Assembly: GCF_026072635.1 (NCBI RefSeq)
Contig: NZ_AP023081.1
Location: 32,501-96,500 of the forward strand
DNA from: Pseudomonas solani
GTDB taxonomy: Bacteria > Pseudomonadota > Gammaproteobacteria > Pseudomonadales > Pseudomonadaceae
DNA length: 64,000 bases
Direction of reading: 5' to 3'
Part shown: positions 8,224 to 20,200 of the stretch, one piece after another
Layout: each line of letters opens with the position of its first letter
Numbering within the stretch: position 1 is the stretch's first letter
Notes under the pieces: generated by a model
The model's database searches: none
Told to the model about the DNA's origin: nothing
The model's input: only the letters and a program-made list of their open reading frames with translations
Position numbers and translations under genes: made by a program

Positions 8224-11200
8224 TCACACCGTGTGGGGTTGGATCACGTCCTGTGGCAGGTTGTGCGCATCGGGTTGGTTGGCCAGCTCGGCCAGGGCGA
8301 CAAGTCCACTGCCGTCCGTGCCGCTGGCGGTGTCGGCGTCGTAGTACAGCCGGGTGACGTCGCCGTTGGAGATCAGGAAGAAGGCCGAGCCACTGTGCTG
8401 GCCACTGCCGCTGATCATCGCCTCCAGCTCGTCGAGCTGGCCGTTGCTGCCGGTGCCGAACTGGAACTGCCCCGAGGCGAAGCTCACCCGGTATACGTCG
8501 GCATCGCCCTGGGCCGCGAGCTTGGCCAGGGTGTCCATCACATCGCCGGTGAAGGCCTGGGACACCGAGGTCAGGTTGCTCAGCCCACCGAAGGCCGTCG
8601 GGTCGAAGGTCAGGTGATCGACGCCGGCCTGGAAGTCGAGGATCGCGTCCATGCCGTCGCCCGGCGAGGTGTAGTGGAAGCGGTCCGCGCCAGCACCACC
8701 GCGCAGTACGTCCGCACCGCTGCCACCCACCAGCAGGTCGTCGCCGGCGCCGCCGTCGAGCACGTCGCTGCCGGCCCCGCCGAACAGACGGTCGTTACCG
8801 CCCAGGCCAGCCAGGTTGTCAGCACCCGAGGTGCCGGTGAGCAGGTCATCGCCAGCGCCGGCGACATCGTCGTTGCGCAAGGTCACGTCCTTGCTGATCA
8901 GCACATAGGGGCTGTTGGCCGCCGAGCGCAGGACGATGGACATCAGCTCATCGGCCTCCACCGCGCGGTCGCCGTTCACCGAGAAGCTGAAGCTCGCGGT
9001 GGTGCTGCCGGCAGCGAAGGTCACGCTGCCGGAAGGCCAGGCGCCGCCGAAGTCATCGGCATCCACGCCCTGGCCGGCGCCCGGTTGCAGGCTCCAGTAG
9101 AAGGTCTCGGCGCTGGCGGACGGGTTGCGGGTCACCTGGTAGGTCACCAGGGTGGCGCCCGCGTCGCCTTCCAGCACGCTGTCCGGGCCGCTGATGCCCA
9201 GGCCCAGGTCGTCGTCACGGATGGTCCCGCCGAGGCTGGTGGAACCGCCGGCGATGGCCGGGTGGCTGAAGGTCAGAGTGAAGGACTCGTCGCCCTCGCG
9301 CAGGGAGTCACCACGGATCGGCAGGCTGAACACCATCTCCGAGACGCCAGCGGCCAGGGTGATGGTGCCGGTCAGCGGCAGGGTGAAGTCGTTGGCGTCC
9401 ACCGCACCGGCGATGCTGTAGGTGATGGTCAGCGCCGCGTCGTCCGGGCCCGCCCGCAGGATGCGGTAGGTCAGCGGCGTGGTGGTGCCGGGGCCGCCTT
9501 CCAGGCGGCTGCTGTCCATGGCCAGCACGGTCAGGGCCACGTCGTCGCCCTGGATGGTGGCGCGGGCGCTGCCCTGCAGCGGGTTGACGCTGCTGCCACC
9601 GCCGCTGCTGGAAAGCTGCACGGTGAACTGCTCGTCGGACTCGCCGATGTCGTCGCCGTACACCGCCACTTCCAGCACCTTGCTGGTCTCGCCGGCGGCG
9701 AACTGCAGCACGCCGCCAGGCAGCACGCCACCGACGAAGTCGACCGCGTCCGCCGATGCCGAGCCGCTGCCGGCCACCGACCAGTCGATGCTCGCCGCCG
9801 AGCTGGTGTCGCCGCTGCGGGTCACGGTGAAGCGGAAAATGGTGGTCGCCCCGCCGTTGCCTTCCGCCAGCACGCTGTCCACCACGCGGATGGCGAACTG
9901 GTTGTCGTCGTTGACGAGGGTGCCGCTGGCGCGGTCGTTGATCAGGTCGATGCCCTGCGGGCCGCTGAGTACCACCTCGAAGCCCTGGTCCGGGCCGAGC
10001 ACGTCGTCGCCCTGCACGCGGATGACGATGTCCTTGTAGGTCTCGCCGTCGGCGAACACCAGCGAGCCCGAAGGCAGCACGCCGCCGACGAAGCTGCCGG
10101 CATTGGCCGGGTAGGTGCCTGCGCCCTGCAGCGCCCAGTCGACGCTGACGCTGCCGTTGCTGTCGCCCACCCGCTCCACGCGGTAGGTAAACTCGGTCAC
10201 CTGGCCCTGGTTGCCCTCGTCCTGGCGATCACTGCCGAGCACCGCGATGCTCAGGCCACGGTCGTCGTTGAGGAGGGTGACGCTGGCCTCGCCCGTGAGG
10301 ATGGTCGCCCCCTCGGCATCGCTGAGCACCACGGAGAAGGTCTCGTCGCGCTCGCCCAGGGTGTCGGCATCCACGTAGACGGTGATGGTCTTGGTGGTCT
10401 CGCCGGCGCCGAAGGCCACCACGCCGCTGAGGAAGATGCCGCCGAAGTCCTCGGCGTTGACCGGGTTGGCGCCGCTGGGCACCAGGTCCCAGAGCACGCT
10501 GGCCGGGCCGGAGAGGTCGCCGCCACGGGTCACGGTGAAGGTCACCGCGGTCTGCTGGCCGTCGCTGCCTTCCACCACCTGGGCGGCGTCGGCGGCGATC
10601 CACAGCACCGGGTCGTCGTTGAGCACCACCGATTCCACCGGGCCGGTGGTGATGGTGGAGCCGTAGCTGGGGTTCTCCAGCCACACCTGGAAGCTTTCGT
10701 CCTCCTCGCCCAGCTCGTCGCCACGCACGGCCACGGTGAAGGTCTTGCTGGTCTCGCCGTCGGCAAAGTGCACGGTGCCGCTGAGGGCGGCGAACTCGGC
10801 GTCGCTGAGCGCGTGGATGCCGACCCCGGCGGCGCGCCAGTCGACGCTGGCGGCGCCCACCGAGCTGCCGCTGCGGTCGATGCGGAAGGTGAACAGAGTC
10901 AGGCCGTCATCGCCTTCCACCGCTTCGCGGGTCACCGCGCTCAGGGCGAGGCTGTCGTCGTCGTTGCGAATGGTGCCCACCTGGCCATTGCCGACGATAT
11001 CGGCGTTGGCGCTGGGGTTGGACAGCTGCAGGGTGAACTGCTCGTCGCCCTCGTCCAGGCCATCGCCCAGCACATCGATGTAGATGTCCTTGTGGGTCTC
11101 GCCGGCGGCGAACACCAGCTGGCCGCTGGGCAACACACCACCCGGGAAGTCGGCGGCGCTGGCGCTGCCGGCCTGCACGGCCCAGTCGACGCGGGTCTCG

Positions 11201-14200
11201 CCACTGGAGTCGCCGCTGCGGGTCACGGTGAAGTGCAGGCGGCCCGGCGTGCCGGCGTCGCCTTCGTAGGCCTGGGCGGTGACGCTGGCCAAGGTCAGGT
11301 CGACGTCGTCGTTGCGGATGGTGCCGGCGGCACTGGAGGCGGCCGGGTCGATGCTGCTGCCGGCGCCCGGCTGGTACAGCTCGACGCTGAAGCCTTCGTC
11401 CAGCTCCACGTCGCGGTCGCTGCGCACCGGAATGCTCAGCACCATCTCGCTCTGGCCGTCGGCGAAGGTCAGGGTGCCGCTGGTGACGCTGAAGTCGCTG
11501 GCGTCGGTGCCGCCGTGGACGATGCGCCAGCTCACGGTGGAGGTGCCTTCGGTGCTGCCGGTACGGGTCACGGTGAAGGTCAGCGCGGTGCCCTCGCTGG
11601 CCTCGGCGGCGCGCGGGGCGATGGCGAACACGTCGTCATCGTTGCGGATCACCGCGTCCACCTGCTGGTTGGCGAAGGTGTGGCTGAGGCTGTCGCTGGG
11701 CGCCTGCAGGCTGAGGGTGAAGCCTTCGTCCGCTTCCAGGCGGCTGTCGCCGGCGACCCAGACGATCACGGTCTGGCTCATCTGGCCCTCGGCGAAGGTC
11801 AGCTCGCCGAAGGGCAGCTGGCCGCCGACGAAGTCGTCCGCCGAGGCCGGGCTGGCGCCGCTGCCGGCGACGCTCCAGGCCAGGCTGGTGGCCAGGCCGC
11901 TGCCGCTGCGGGTGACCAGGAAGCTGTAGCCGGTGGCGCCGCTGTCGCCTTCCACCGGGGTGGCGACCACGGCGAGGTTCCACTGCACGTCGTCGCTGAC
12001 GATGGTGCCGGTGGCGCTGCCCACCTTGATGTCGGTGCCGGCGGAGGCATTGCCCAGCACCATCTGGAAGGACTCGTCGCCCTCCAGGGTGCGGTCGCCG
12101 AGGACCACGATGCTGATGGTCTGGCTGGCCGCGTCGCCCGAGGCGAAGCTCAGGCTGCCGCTGGGCAGCACGCCGCCGAGGAAGTCGGCGGCATCGGCCA
12201 GGCCCTGCAGGCTCCAGTCGAGGCTGGTAGCACGGTCGAGGTTGCCGCTGCGGCTGACGGTGAAGGTGTAGACGGTCTGCACGCCGTCGTGGCCTTCGAC
12301 GTGGCGCGCATCGGTGGCGACCAGGGTCACCGAGACATCGTCGTTGACGATGGTGGCGTCCGCCGTGGCCTGGGTGAAGACCACGCCGTCGGCGCTGTTC
12401 AGGCTGAGGCGGAAGTCCTCGTTGGCCTCGCCGCTGTAGTCGCCACGCACCGGTACGCGGATGGTCAGCTGCTCCTGGCCGGCGGCGAAGGTGACGCTGC
12501 CGCTGGTGGCGAGGAAGTCATCCGCCGAGGCCGGGTTGGCGCCGATGCCGGCGACGCTCCAGTTGATGGTCTCGGTGCCGCTGAGCTTGCCGCTGCGGGT
12601 GAGCACGAAGTCGAACCAGGTGGTCTGGCCGTCGTCGCCTTCCGCCTGGGCGGCGGGGGCGGCGACGTCGATCACCACGTCGTCGGCGCGGATCAGGCCA
12701 TCGGCGCTGGCCTGGCCGATCACCAGGCCGCTGGACGGGTTGCTCAGCACCAGGCTGAAGCCCTCGTCGCTCTCGGCCAGCAGGTCGCCACGCACGTTGA
12801 CGGTGAGGGTGACGCTGGCCTGGCCGGCCGGCAGCACCAGCGAGCCGGAAGGCAACACGCCCAAGGCGAAGTCGCTGCCATCGGCCGGGTGCGCGCCACT
12901 GCCCACCACCGCCCAGTCGACGGTCTTGGCCTGGTCCAGCGAGCCGGTGCGGGTGATGGTGAAGGTAAAGGCGGTGGTGCCGCTGTTGCCTTCGGCCTTG
13001 CTCGCGTCGGTGGCGGCGATGCTGATGCTGGCGTCGTCGTTGAGGATGGTGCTGCTGGCGCTGCCGGTCTGGATCTGCGCGCCACTGGCGTTGCCCAGCA
13101 CCAGGTTGAAGGCCTCGTCGCCTTCCACCAGGGTGTCGCCGTTCACCAGCACGGTGATGGTCTTGCTCGACTCGCCGTCGGCGAACACCAGGCTGCCGCT
13201 GGGCAGGCCGGCGTTGTCGCCCAGCAGGTCGGCACTGGCGAAGTCCGCCGCGTTGGCCGCACTGGAACCCAGGCGCCAGGCCACCGAGGCGCTGCCGCTG
13301 GTATCGCCGGTGCGGGTCACGGTGAAGGTGAAGGCGGTGGTGCCGCCCTGCCCTTCGCCACGGCTGACCTGGTCGGCACTGATGTTGAAGGCCGCGTCAT
13401 CGTTGAGGATGGTGCCCTCGGCCGTGCCCTGGGCGATGGTGTCGCCGGCGGTGCCGGAGCCCAGGCTGATCTGCACGCTGTAGGTCTCGTCGACCTCGGC
13501 CACGGCATCCTGGCTGGACTGGATGCTGATGGTCTTGGTCAGCTCGCCCGGGGCGAAGATCACCAGGCCCGACATCGCCTGGCCATTCAGGTCCGCCGCA
13601 TCTGCGCTGCCGTTGAGCAGGATCTGCCAGCCGATGGCCTGGTTCTGCTCGGTGCTGTGGCTGCGGGTGATGACGAAGGTCTGCGCCTGGCCCTCGCTGG
13701 TCGCCCCCTGCAGCGGCGCGATGGAGAAGGTCGCGTCGTCGTTGCGGATGGTGCCGGTGGCGGTGGTGCGGATCGGGTCGCTGATATCGCCGCTGAAGCT
13801 GCCGAGGACAATGCGGAACTGCTCCACCTGCTCGGGCGTGACGTCGCCGACCACGGTCACGCTGATGGTCTTGCTGGTCTCGCCGGCAGCGAAGCTCAGG
13901 CTGCCGCTGGTGGCGCCGCTGAAATCGGCGGCGCTGGTGCTGTCGTGCAGCAGCGACCAGCTCATGGACGAGGCGCCGCTGGTCACGCCGGAACGGGTGA
14001 CGGTGAAGGTCAGCACCTGGTTGGCGTCGCTCTCGGTGATCGAGGCGTCGGCGATGCTGATGCCGGTGTCGTCGTTGGTGATGGTCAGGGTCGCGCTGTT
14101 CTGCGACAGGCTGCGGGTCACGCCCGGGCCGTTGAGGGTCTCCTCGTAGAACACCACGCGGAAGGTTTCGTTGGCCTCCACCGTGCCGTCGCCGCGCACG

Positions 14201-17200
14201 GAGAAGGTGATGGTGCCGGTGGTGACGCCATCGGCGAAGCCCAGGGTACCGCTGGGCAGCACGCCGCCGGTGAAGTCGGAGGCATCCGCCGCGTTGCCGC
14301 CGATGCCTTCCACGCGCCATTTCACCGTGCCGGAACCGCTGTAGCCGCTGCGCACCACGTTCAGCGAGAAGGTCGCGGACTGGCCGGCGCCGGTTTCCGC
14401 CAGGCTGCTGGAGACAGGGGTGATGCTGTAGGCGGTGTCGGCATCGTAGAGGGTGCCGGCGACATCCATGCTGGTGGCGGTGCTGGCCACGGAGGCGTCG
14501 CTGCCGAAGCGCACGGTGGAGCCGGTGGTGTCGCCCGGCGCGCTGAGGCGCAGGGTGAAGCCCTCGGTGCTCTCGATGCTGCCATCGAGCTTGAGCAGGT
14601 TGGCCAGGGAGATGACGTAGCTGCTCTGGCCGCCGACGAGGGTGAAGCTGCCGCTGGTGCTGACGAAGTCGGCGCTGCCGGCGGTGCCGCTGACCAGGGT
14701 GTAGTTCAGCGTCACGTCGTTATCCAGGCGTCCGGAACGCGAAATGGAGACGTTCAGCGGCTGGCCTTCGTAGCCGGCGACGCTCGGGGTGGCGTTGCCG
14801 AAGCCGCCCACCCACAGGCGGATGTCGTCGTTGCGCAGGGTGGTGCTGGCGCTGGCCTGGCCCGGGTCGATGTTGGTGGGGCCGTACTCGTCACGGTAGG
14901 TGCCGCTGATCAGGCCGTTGTTGTAGGCGGTCAGCGGGTCCAGCAGGGTCAGGGTGAGGCCGGTGTCCGGCTCGATCACGGTGTCGCCACCGAAGGTCAC
15001 GGTCACCTGCTTGCTGGTCTCGCCGGCGGCGAAGCTGACCACGCCGTAGGTGGTGTTGGAGTAGGGCGAGGTGGACCAGGCGGTGTTGCCACCGTAGCCA
15101 CTCACCTGGCCGCCGTTGGCGCCGCCCCAGTTGATGTTGTTGCCGACGATCTGCCAGGCCACGGAGCTGGCGTAGTCGATGCTGCCGCCGGGCTGCACGG
15201 TGCGGGTGATGGTGAAGGTCACGCTGGTACTGGCGGCGCTGCCCTCGAACACCTGGGTGCTGCCGGCGCTGACGCCCAGCAGCGCGGCCGGCTCGTCGTC
15301 GTAGACGCGGCCCGTGGCGCTGGAACCGATGGAGGGCGTCTCGATGTCGCCATCCAGGTTCTGCGGGTTGCCCAGCACCAGGGTGGCTTCCTCGCGCCAG
15401 GTCTCGGCGAGGCCGTCGTTGATCGTGCGCAGGCTGATGGTCTTGGTCAGCTGGCCATCGGTGTAGGTGAAGCTGCCGCTCAGGGTGCGTGTGCCGGCGT
15501 TCCACGACAGGCCCGGGTTGTTGGCCAGGATCCAGTCCATGTCCAGGTCGGCGGGGTCGAGCTTGTACCAGGTGCTGCGGGTGTTGTTGGTCTCGTTGGT
15601 GCTCTCGGAGCCGCCCAGCTGGATGGACCAGTCCACCGAATCCGTGCCGCGCTGGTCGCCGCTGCGGGTGATGGTGTAGACGAGGTCCTGCCCTTCGTTG
15701 ACATGCGCCACGCTGGCGTCGAAGCGGGTGTCGTCGTTCTGCAGCACCACGTGGTTGTTGACGTAGCCGGGGTTGGCGGTGGAGCCGCCCTGGATGCTGC
15801 TGCCCGGGCTGGCCTGGGTCAGGTAGAGGCGGAAGGCCTCGTCCTGCTCGCCGGCATCGTCCACCTTGGTGCGGATGGTGACGTAGGCCACCGACTGGCC
15901 ATCGACGAACTCCACGCGGCCGGAGGGCACGGTGTCGTTCCAGAAGTCGCTGGCGTCGGTGGCGGTGTAGCTGCTGACGCTGGTCTGCACCGCCCAGTCC
16001 ACCCAGGCGGTGCCGGCGGTGGAAACGGTGCGGTACACGGCGAAGGTGTGCTCGATGTAGCCGTCGGCTGCGTTGCCGCCGTCGGCCACGGTGTCACCCT
16101 CGGCGCGGGTGCGCCCGGAGGTCGGGGTGTCCTGGATATAGAACTCCGCCTCGTCGCGCTGGATCTCGCCGAACAGGTACACGCCGCTGGCGCTGGTGTT
16201 GGCCTGCAGCGTGTTGTCGCTGGTGTAGATGTTCTGGGTGCCGGTCTGCGGCGCTACCAGTTCATCGATGCCGCCGCTGTTGGTAAACAGCACCTTGAAC
16301 CACTGGTCGTCCTCCACCGTGTCGTCGCCGCGCACAGTGAGGGTGATGGTCTTGCTGGTCTCGCCGCTGGCGAAGGTGACGGTGCCCGACGGCAGGGTGC
16401 CGCCGTTGAAGTCGACGCCATCGGCCGCGTATTCCCAACGGCTACTGCCGTATTCCCAGATGTCCTGGCCGGTGGTGCTCCAGTTGACCGTGGAGGTCTT
16501 GGCCAAGTCGCCGCTGCGGGTCAGGGTGATGGTGTAGGTGGTGTTCTCGCCGGCGACCTTCTCGGCCTGGCGGGCCTGGGCCCACTCGACGGTGACCCGG
16601 GTGTCGTCGTTGGTGATGGTGCTCTGGTAGCTGCCATTGGCGCCGATGGAGGTGCCGCTGCTGGCGCCGCTGAGCACCAGGTTGAAGCGCTCGTTGCCCT
16701 CGACGCTGCCCACGCCGGTGTCGCCGTAGGCGTAGACGGTGATGGTCTTGCTGCTCTCGCCGGCGGCGAAGCTCAGGGTGCCGGAGGGCGTCAGGTAGGC
16801 CGAGCCGTTGGTGAAGTCGGCGGCATTGGTGTCCAGGTGCTGGACGCTCCAGTTCACCGTGCTGGCCTGGTCCAGGTTGCCGGTGCGGGTCACGGTGTAG
16901 GTGAAGGGCGCACCGGTGCCGTGGACGCCGTCGCCCTCGCTGCGGCTGGTGGTGCCGGCGGTGATGTTCAGCTCCGCGTCATCGTTGCGCACGGTGCCGG
17001 TGGCGCTGCCGGTGGTGATCTCGGTGCCGGCGGAGGCGTTCTCCAGCACCAGCTTGAGCACCTCGTTGGCCTCCAGCCTGCTGTCGGCGGCGATGCGCAC
17101 GGTGATGGTCTTGCTGTTCTCCCCCGCAGCGAAGTTCAGGGTGCCGTAGGGGATGCCGTCGCCATCGAGCAGCACACCGCCCGGTTGGCTGCCGTAGAAG

Positions 17201-20200
17201 TCGGCGCCGTCCACCGCGTTGGCCACGCTCGGGTCGACACGCCACTGCACGCTGCTGGCCTGGTTCAGGTAGCCGCCCCGGCTGACGCTGAAGGTGAAGT
17301 CCACGTAGCCGCTGTTGCCCTCGCCCTTGTCCGCCGACAGCGCGCTGATGCTCAGGGTGGCGTCGTCGTTGGTCAGGGTGGTGGTGGCGCTGGCGGTGCC
17401 GATCACGCTGTTGGCCGGCGGGTTGGACAGGGTCACGGTGAGCGCTTCGTCGCCCTCGTACACCGAGTCGCCCTTGACGCGGATGACTACCGTCGCAGTG
17501 GCCTGGCCATCGGCGAAGCTGAGGGTGCCGGTGCTGCCCTGGCCGGCGCCCAGGTCGCTGGCGTCGAGGCCGCCGCTGAGGGTCCAGGTCAGGTCGCGGC
17601 TGCCGGCGAGCGAGCCGCTGCGGGTCACGGTGAAGCTCACCAGGCGCTCGCCGCTGTTGCCTTCGGCCAGGCTCGCGGCGTCGGCGACGATGGCGAAGCT
17701 GGCGTCGTCGTTGAGGATGCGCGTGCTGGCGCTGCCCTGCCCCGCTTCGACGGTGCCGCCCTGCGGGTTGAACAGTTCCACCTGGAGCAGCTCGTCGGCC
17801 TCCACCAGGTTGTCGCCGCGCACGCGGATGGTGATGGTCTGGGTGTCGCTGCCGTTGGCGGTGAAGCTCACCGTGCCGCTGGGCAGGCCGCCGTTGTTGC
17901 CGTTGCCGTCCTGGCCACTGGCGAAGTCGCTGGTGTCCAGGCCGGTGGCGCTCTTCAGGCGCCACTGCACGGTGCCGGCGGCCGTGCTCAGGCCGCTGCG
18001 GGTGACGGTGAAGGTGATGTCGGTGAAGGCACCCTGGGTGCCCTCGGCCTGTTCCGCCGGGGCGCTGATGCTGAAGTTGGTGTCGTCGTCCTGCACGGTG
18101 GTGGTGGCGGTGGCGCCGGTTACCAGGCCCGCGCTGGGGTTGCTCAGGGTCAGGGTGAAGGCCTCGCTGCCCTCCACGCGGCTGTCGCCGGCCAGCTCGA
18201 AGCTGACGGTGAGCTCGGACTGGCCCGGGGCGAAGGTCAGGGTGCCGCTGGGCAGGCTGCCCAGGGTGTCGCTGGCATCGCCGCCATTGGCGCCGCTGAC
18301 GGCGTAGTCGACCGTGGCGCTGCCGGACAGCTCGCCGCTGCGCACGATGCGGTAGATCACCGTCTGGCTGCCGCCGGTGCCTTCGCTGACGGTGGCGCGC
18401 TCGGCGACCACGGCGAAGCCCTGGTCGTCGTTGCGGATCACGCCTTCGGCGCTGCCGTCCACCACGCTCTGCGGGGTGCCGTCGCCCAGGCGGGCGTTGC
18501 CCAGGTTGACGCTGAAGGTCTCGTCGGCCTCCACCACCAGGTCGCCCTTGACCAGAATGGTCAGGGTCTTGCTGGCCTCGCCGGCGGCGAAGCTCAGGGT
18601 GCCGGTGCTGGCGTCGAAGTCGGCGGCGTTGGCGATGCCGGCCAGGGACCAGTCCACCAGCGCGGCCGAGCCCAGGTCGCCGGCGCGGGTCACGGTGAAG
18701 GTGAAGGCGGTGGTGCCGCTGTGACCTTCGGCCTTGTCGGCGGCGAGCGGGCTGATGGAGAAGCCCAGGTCGTCGTTGTCGATGCGGCTGTCGGCGCTGC
18801 CGACGGTCAGTTCGGTGTTGCCGTCGCGGGCCTCCAGGCTGACGCCGAAGGTCTCGTCCAGTTCGATGTGGCCGTCGCCGGACACGCGCACGGTGACCTG
18901 GGCGCTGGTCTGGCCCTCGGCGAACTGCAGGGTGCCGGACGGCAGGCCGCCGTTCGCGCCCAGGGCGTCCTGGCCGCTGATGAAGTCGGCGAGGCTGGCG
19001 GCGTCGACGCCCTGCCCCACCGCCACCTTCCAGTCGACGCTGGTGGCGCGCAGGTCGCCGGCGCGGGTCACGGTGAAGGTGAAGCTGCGTTCCTGGCCGG
19101 CATCGCCTTCGGCGGCGCTGGCCTGGTCGGCGACGATGGACAGGCCGACGTCATCGTTGCGCACCAGGGTGCTGGCGCTGCCGGTGAGCAGCTGGGTCTG
19201 GTCGTGGGCGGGGTTCTCCGCCGGGTTGGCCAGGGTCAGGGTGAGGGTCTCGTCGCTTTCCAGCACGGCGTCGCCGGCCAGGGTCAGTTCGATCACCTTG
19301 GAGGTCTCGCCGGCGGCGAACTGCACCAGGCCGTTGAGGGCGGTGCCGGCGGAGAAGTCGTCGGCCTGCAGGCCGCTGGCGGTCCAGGTCACGCTGACCG
19401 GGCCGGACAGGTCGCCGCTGCGGGTGACGGTGAAGCGCAGCACCTGGGTCTCGCCCGTGGCGCCTTCGGCCACCTCGGCCTGCTGCGCCTGGATGCGGAT
19501 GCCGACGTCGTCGGAAACGATGCTGCCCTGAGCCTGGCCGGTGAGTATCTCGGCATGGCCGCTGGCATTGCCCAGGGTGACGGTGAAGGCCTCGTCGCCC
19601 TCGACGTCACGGTCGCCACGCACGGCGACCTGGATCACCTTGCTGGTCTCGCCCGGAGCGAAGGTCAGGGTGCCGGCCGGCAGCACGCCACCGGCGAAGT
19701 CGGCCGCATCCACCTGGCCGGAGAGGCTCCAGTCCACGGTGGTGGTGCCGCTGGTGACGCCGGAGCGGGTCACGGTGAATTCATGGATGACGCTGCCGTT
19801 GTCGCCTTCCACCAAACCGCTGCGGGTGGTGGCGATGGCCAGGCCGGTGTCGTCGTTGGTGACGGTGGCCGACGCCGAGGCAGTGCCCAGGCTGGAGCCG
19901 GTCGCCGGGTCGTAGAGTTCCACGCGCAGGCCTTCGCTGGCCTCCAGGCGGTAGTCGCCGGCCACCTGCAGGGTGATGGTCTTGCTGGTGTCGCCGTTGG
20001 CGAAGTTGAGGATGCCGCCGGGCAGCACGCCCCCGACGAAGTCGGCGCCGTCCACCGGGTTGCCGCCCTCGCCCACCACGCGCCAGGCGACGCTGCCGGT
20101 GCCGCCCAGGTAGCCGCTGCGGTTGACCAGGAAGCTCAGCTCGGCCACCTGGCCGTCGCCGCCTTCGTTGACGCTGGCGGCCTGGGCCTGGATGGCGAAC

